From the NCBI RefSeq assembly GCF_012933655.1, contig NZ_JABBJJ010000004.1, positions 47,891 through 111,890 of the forward strand: a DNA stretch of 64,000 nt, read 5' to 3'. The notes under the pieces were generated by a model. The model worked only from the letters and a program-made list of their open reading frames with translations. It had not been told where the DNA came from and did not search any database. This DNA comes from Pyxidicoccus fallax. Its GTDB lineage: Bacteria > Myxococcota > Myxococcia > Myxococcales > Myxococcaceae. Below are positions 61,411-64,000 of the stretch, one piece after another (the stretch's first letter is position 1; every line of letters begins with the position of its first letter). The translations under genes and the position numbers were made by a program.

Positions 61411-63054
61411 CTATTCATGGGCCCGCGGGGCCTCGACGGGACGGTCCGGTAGGGCCACCTCCTCCTCGGTCCACTCTCCGCGCCGGTCCAGGTACCGCAG
61501 GTCCAGCCGGTTGCCGCTGAAGGAGACCCCCATCACGCCGGAGATGTCCGCGGTCTCCTCGGCGGGACGGCGCAGGCGCAGCCACTCCTTCTCGTCGAAC
61601 ATGCCGACGACGCGCAGGGGCATGCGGCCGTCCGTGGAGATGGCCACGCGCATGCCCTCGGCGTCCACGGCGAGGGGAATCGAGAACAGCGCGGACGTGC
61701 GCCCGCTCTTCACGTCCACGAAGGTGGAGGCGCCGCAGGAGGTGCCGCAGCTGCACCGCACCTCGTACAGGCCGGCCTTCAGGTGTGACACGTAGCCCCG
61801 GTCGCAGTACCGCGCCATCACCCGGCCCACCATCTCCGGCACGGGCTGTCCTTCCTCCGTCTTGTACGTCCCGGCCTTCTCGTTCTCCTCGCGCAGCTCC
61901 TCCGGCGTGGGCTTGGGGATGAAGACCGGGTACTCCTTCGCGTACCGCGCCGGGGTGTGGGGCAGGGCGGGCGCGTCGGGATAGTCATCGGTCAGCAGGC
62001 CCACCTTGGGGGACGAAGCTGGCCAGCGGAGCGTGTAGCCGCCGAGCTGGTAGGTGTCGCCCTTCTTCGAGACCTGGGTGAGCGCCTCGAGCTGGCCATC
62101 GCGGTCGACGAACGACAGCCAGGCCATGCGCAGTCCGGGCTCCTTGACGATGTAGAAGCGCGCGCCGTGGGCCGGTGACTCCCGGTATCGCCAGTAGCGC
62201 GCTCCCTCCTCGCGGAGCGCCACCCACTCGTCGGGAAGGGCGTCGACGAGGGCGTACTGCTCGGGCTCGAGCGGCTCGAAGCGGATGCCCCAGCGCGTGG
62301 CCGGGTCCTTCGGGTCCGCCGGCGTGGCACCCCGGCCCAGCGCCGTGCCGAGGACGTCCGAGACCTGCTGCTCGCTCCAGGAGAGGAGGGTGAGCCGGAG
62401 GGGTGCGCCCTGCCGCGCCTGGAGCGTGCCCCGGAACCCCACCATCAGGTTGCCGGTCTCCGGGTTCCCGTCGTCGGGGTCGCGGGCGTGGAAGAAGAGC
62501 ACGACGGCCGCGTCACCCCGCGTCTCCACGCGGTACCAGGAGCTGTCGAAGCGGCGGCCGATGCTCGCCGCGAGGCAATCCCTCGCCGGAGTACCCGCCG
62601 GGCAGCCCTCCAGCTTCAGCGGCGGTTCGTCTCCCGCCGCCTCCTTCCGCTCCTCGCCGAGGAGCTGGAACTCCAGGTCGAGCCAGGCGCGCGCGAACGC
62701 GTCCTGCGCGGCCGCGTCTCCGGGCTTCCGGGAGAGGGTCTTCCACGCCGTGTCGAAGGCCGCCTTCACCGCGGCCGGGTACTGGACCGGCGGCGGGGGC
62801 ACGGCAGGTGCTTCCGCCTGGACCGGGGGGGCGACGGAGGCGGGCGCCGGGGCCGGGGCTGGAACTGGAGACAGCGTCGAAGTCGGGGTCGCACCGCCGG
62901 TGTCTCGGGGAGCGGTGGGCGGCTCCACCCGGGTCGGGTGGGAGCAAGCCGTCAAGAACAGCATCACAGACAAAGCCGCGCGAAATACCTGTTTTGAAAT
63001 CACCTTCGCCACCTTCCAACGCCATCCCTGCCGGAAACCCTGTCGCGGCGTCAT
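61411..63054 (-). CDS. Lipoprotein of unknown function beside a CHAT-domain gene
   Basis: From Met 63054 the product has 547 residues; a GTG at 63012 would give a tighter signal (VISKQVFRAALSVMLFLTACSH, lipobox LTAC). A Pro/Ala/Val linker follows. The folded part begins with a helix (AFDTAWKTLSRKPGDAAAQDAFARAW) and contains mixed alpha/beta segments. A Cys-rich patch, EVRCSCGTSCGASTFVDVKSG, may bind metal or form disulfides. It lies 50 bases downstream of the CHAT gene on the same strand, so they are probably cotranscribed. No enzyme motif is recognised. Confidence 0.65.
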   Translation of the reverse strand: MTPRQGFRQGWRWKVAKVISKQVFRAALSVMLFLTACSHPTRVEPPTAPRDTGGATPTSTLSPVPAPAPAPASVAPPVQAEAPAVPPPPVQYPAAVKAAFDTAWKTLSRKPGDAAAQDAFARAWLDLEFQLLGEERKEAAGDEPPLKLEGCPAGTPARDCLAASIGRRFDSSWYRVETRGDAAVVLFFHARDPDDGNPETGNLMVGFRGTLQARQGAPLRLTLLSWSEQQVSDVLGTALGRGATPADPKDPATRWGIRFEPLEPEQYALVDALPDEWVALREEGARYWRYRESPAHGARFYIVKEPGLRMAWLSFVDRDGQLEALTQVSKKGDTYQLGGYTLRWPASSPKVGLLTDDYPDAPALPHTPARYAKEYPVFIPKPTPEELREENEKAGTYKTEEGQPVPEMVGRVMARYCDRGYVSHLKAGLYEVRCSCGTSCGASTFVDVKSGRTSALFSIPLAVDAEGMRVAISTDGRMPLRVVGMFDEKEWLRLRRPAEETADISGVMGVSFSGNRLDLRYLDRRGEWTEEEVALPDRPVEAPRAHE

Positions 63055-63104
63055 GGGTGCGGAAAGTATAGACGGAGCGTGCACGCGCCGGACGTTGTCA
63101 CCCT

Positions 63105-64000
63105 TCACAACCCGTCGGAGTCCGCGGAGAGGCCCCGGTACCGGAGGAAGCTGGACGTGAAGAGGCGCAGGGGCGTCTCGCGGCCCATGGCGATGAAGGG
63201 CGCCCAGTAGTGCGGGTGGGGCTGGGCCTGCCTCAGCTTCCGCATCGCCTCCCTCAGCGCCGCCGCCCGGCCCTGTCCCGCGAGCAGCCGGTGGTAGTAC
63301 GCCTCCATCAGCTCCCGCGTCGTCTCGTCATTCACCTTCCACAGGCTCATCACCACCGTCTCCGCCCCGGCCACCAGGAAGGCCCGTCTCAGCCCGTACA
63401 CCCCCTGGCCCAGCTTCACGTCCCCGCGCCCCGTGTCGCACGCCGACAGCACCACCAGCTGCGTGCCCCACAGGTCCAGTCCCGCGAGCTCCAGCGCCGT
63501 CACCAGCGTGCTGTCGACCTGGGAGGCCGCAGGACCGGAGCCAGAGGGCGCCGGCGCGCTCGAGCCCGCCAGCACCAGGCCCGAGCGCAGCAGCGGGTCC
63601 GGGGAGCTGGCCCCCGGGGTGTCATCCCCCAGCGCACCGAAGTGGGCCACCGCGCGCGCCGCGGGTGGAGCAGGCTCGTCCTCCAGGAAGAAGCCATGGG
63701 TGGCCACGTGCAGGATGCCGGGCGTCGGCAGGTGCAGCAGCCGCTGCTTGGTCGCCTCGGCACCCAGGTACAGCTGGGCCTGGGGCCACAGCCGCTGGAT
63801 GGCCTCGGCCTCCTGGCGGGAGCCCGGCAGCGGCACGATGTCCCAGTCCCGCCGCGGCCCCTCCTCGCTCAGCGCGGAGAAGAAGCGCTTCAGGGCGCTG
63901 GAGCGCATGACCCGCGCGGGCGCCCTGGCCAGCGAGGAGGCGGGGGGCGGCGGGGCGTTGAAGTCCGGGTCTGCCAGGACGACCACGGAGGAAGCGGGGG
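63105..64000 (-). CDS. CHAT-domain protein (caspase-like protease), C-terminal part
   Basis: The frame runs off the right edge, so only the last 298 or so residues are present. They form a CHAT domain: VVVLADPDFN, a central LYLGAEATKQRLLHLPTPGILHVATHGFFL with the catalytic His, and LVVLSACDTGRGDVKLGQGVYGLRRAFLVAGAETVVMSLWKVND with the catalytic Cys. In known proteins TPR repeats usually precede CHAT; they would lie beyond the window. CHAT proteases include the Craspase subunit and gasdermin-activating enzymes, so a role in immunity or protein turnover is possible but not shown. Confidence 0.88.
   Translation of the reverse strand, partial: PASSVVVLADPDFNAPPPPASSLARAPARVMRSSALKRFFSALSEEGPRRDWDIVPLPGSRQEAEAIQRLWPQAQLYLGAEATKQRLLHLPTPGILHVATHGFFLEDEPAPPAARAVAHFGALGDDTPGASSPDPLLRSGLVLAGSSAPAPSGSGPAASQVDSTLVTALELAGLDLWGTQLVVLSACDTGRGDVKLGQGVYGLRRAFLVAGAETVVMSLWKVNDETTRELMEAYYHRLLAGQGRAAALREAMRKLRQAQPHPHYWAPFIAMGRETPLRLFTSSFLRYRGLSADSDGL

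Overview
The window is very G+C-rich and gene-dense, with many lipoproteins, secreted proteins of unknown function and Asp-Ala-Gly linkers behind lipoboxes. Together with a sensor kinase, a CHAT-domain protein, ELWxxDGT and RCC1-repeat surface proteins and sigma-54-like elements, this points to a myxobacterium (Myxococcaceae/Archangiaceae type). The assignment is inferred from gene content, because no rRNA or tRNA gene is present.

Layout. 1-6.8 kb: the right edge of a bacteriocin/RiPP-type export locus (end of a probable HlyD-like adaptor, a C39 peptidase-ABC exporter, an MBL-fold hydrolase), meeting a minus-strand periplasmic adaptor and a PAS/GAF histidine kinase. 7.3-23.2 kb: envelope and metabolic genes (membrane proteins, an SGNH hydrolase coupled to a lipase-chaperone-like protein, a GH13 enzyme, a beta-helix lipoprotein, DUF418, a sirtuin, an alpha/beta hydrolase, a zinc protease). 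23.4-26.7 kb: a desaturase and a Tat-exported esterase, with a 62-bp direct repeat on each side of the esterase segment, then an Imm47-like immunity candidate. 26.7-30.4 kb: a surface protein, a PhoD-like phosphatase and a transposase remnant. 30.5-35.6 kb: a compact island of lower G+C with DUF2169, a degenerate ketosynthase-like protein, a DUF4150/PAAR-like protein, a putative PD-(D/E)XK nuclease effector, an Imm49-like immunity protein and an Imm-5-like gene. 35.7-50.7 kb: 5'-nucleotidase, epimerase and its divergent regulator, subtilase, App1-type phosphatase, a second zinc protease, amidohydrolase and several unknown secreted proteins. 50.8-53.1 kb: a complete sdpC-sdpA-sdpB-like operon, homologous to the Bacillus sporulation-delaying (cannibalism) toxin system. 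53.9-64 kb: ELWxxDGT and RCC1-repeat lipoproteins, a methyltransferase and the start of a CHAT-domain locus.

Two segments stand out as antagonism systems. One is the type VI-style effector cassette at 30.5-34.9 kb, which carries its own chaperone-like genes but no secretion apparatus in the window. The other is the SDP-like peptide toxin operon at 50.8-53.1 kb, which lacks a recognisable SdpI immunity gene or SdpR regulator nearby. With the C39 exporter at the left edge and two further immunity-like genes, the region looks like a hotspot for competition functions among ordinary envelope genes.

Starts were chosen by eye from ribosome-binding sites, signal peptides and overlaps. Family names rest on motif recognition without database searches.
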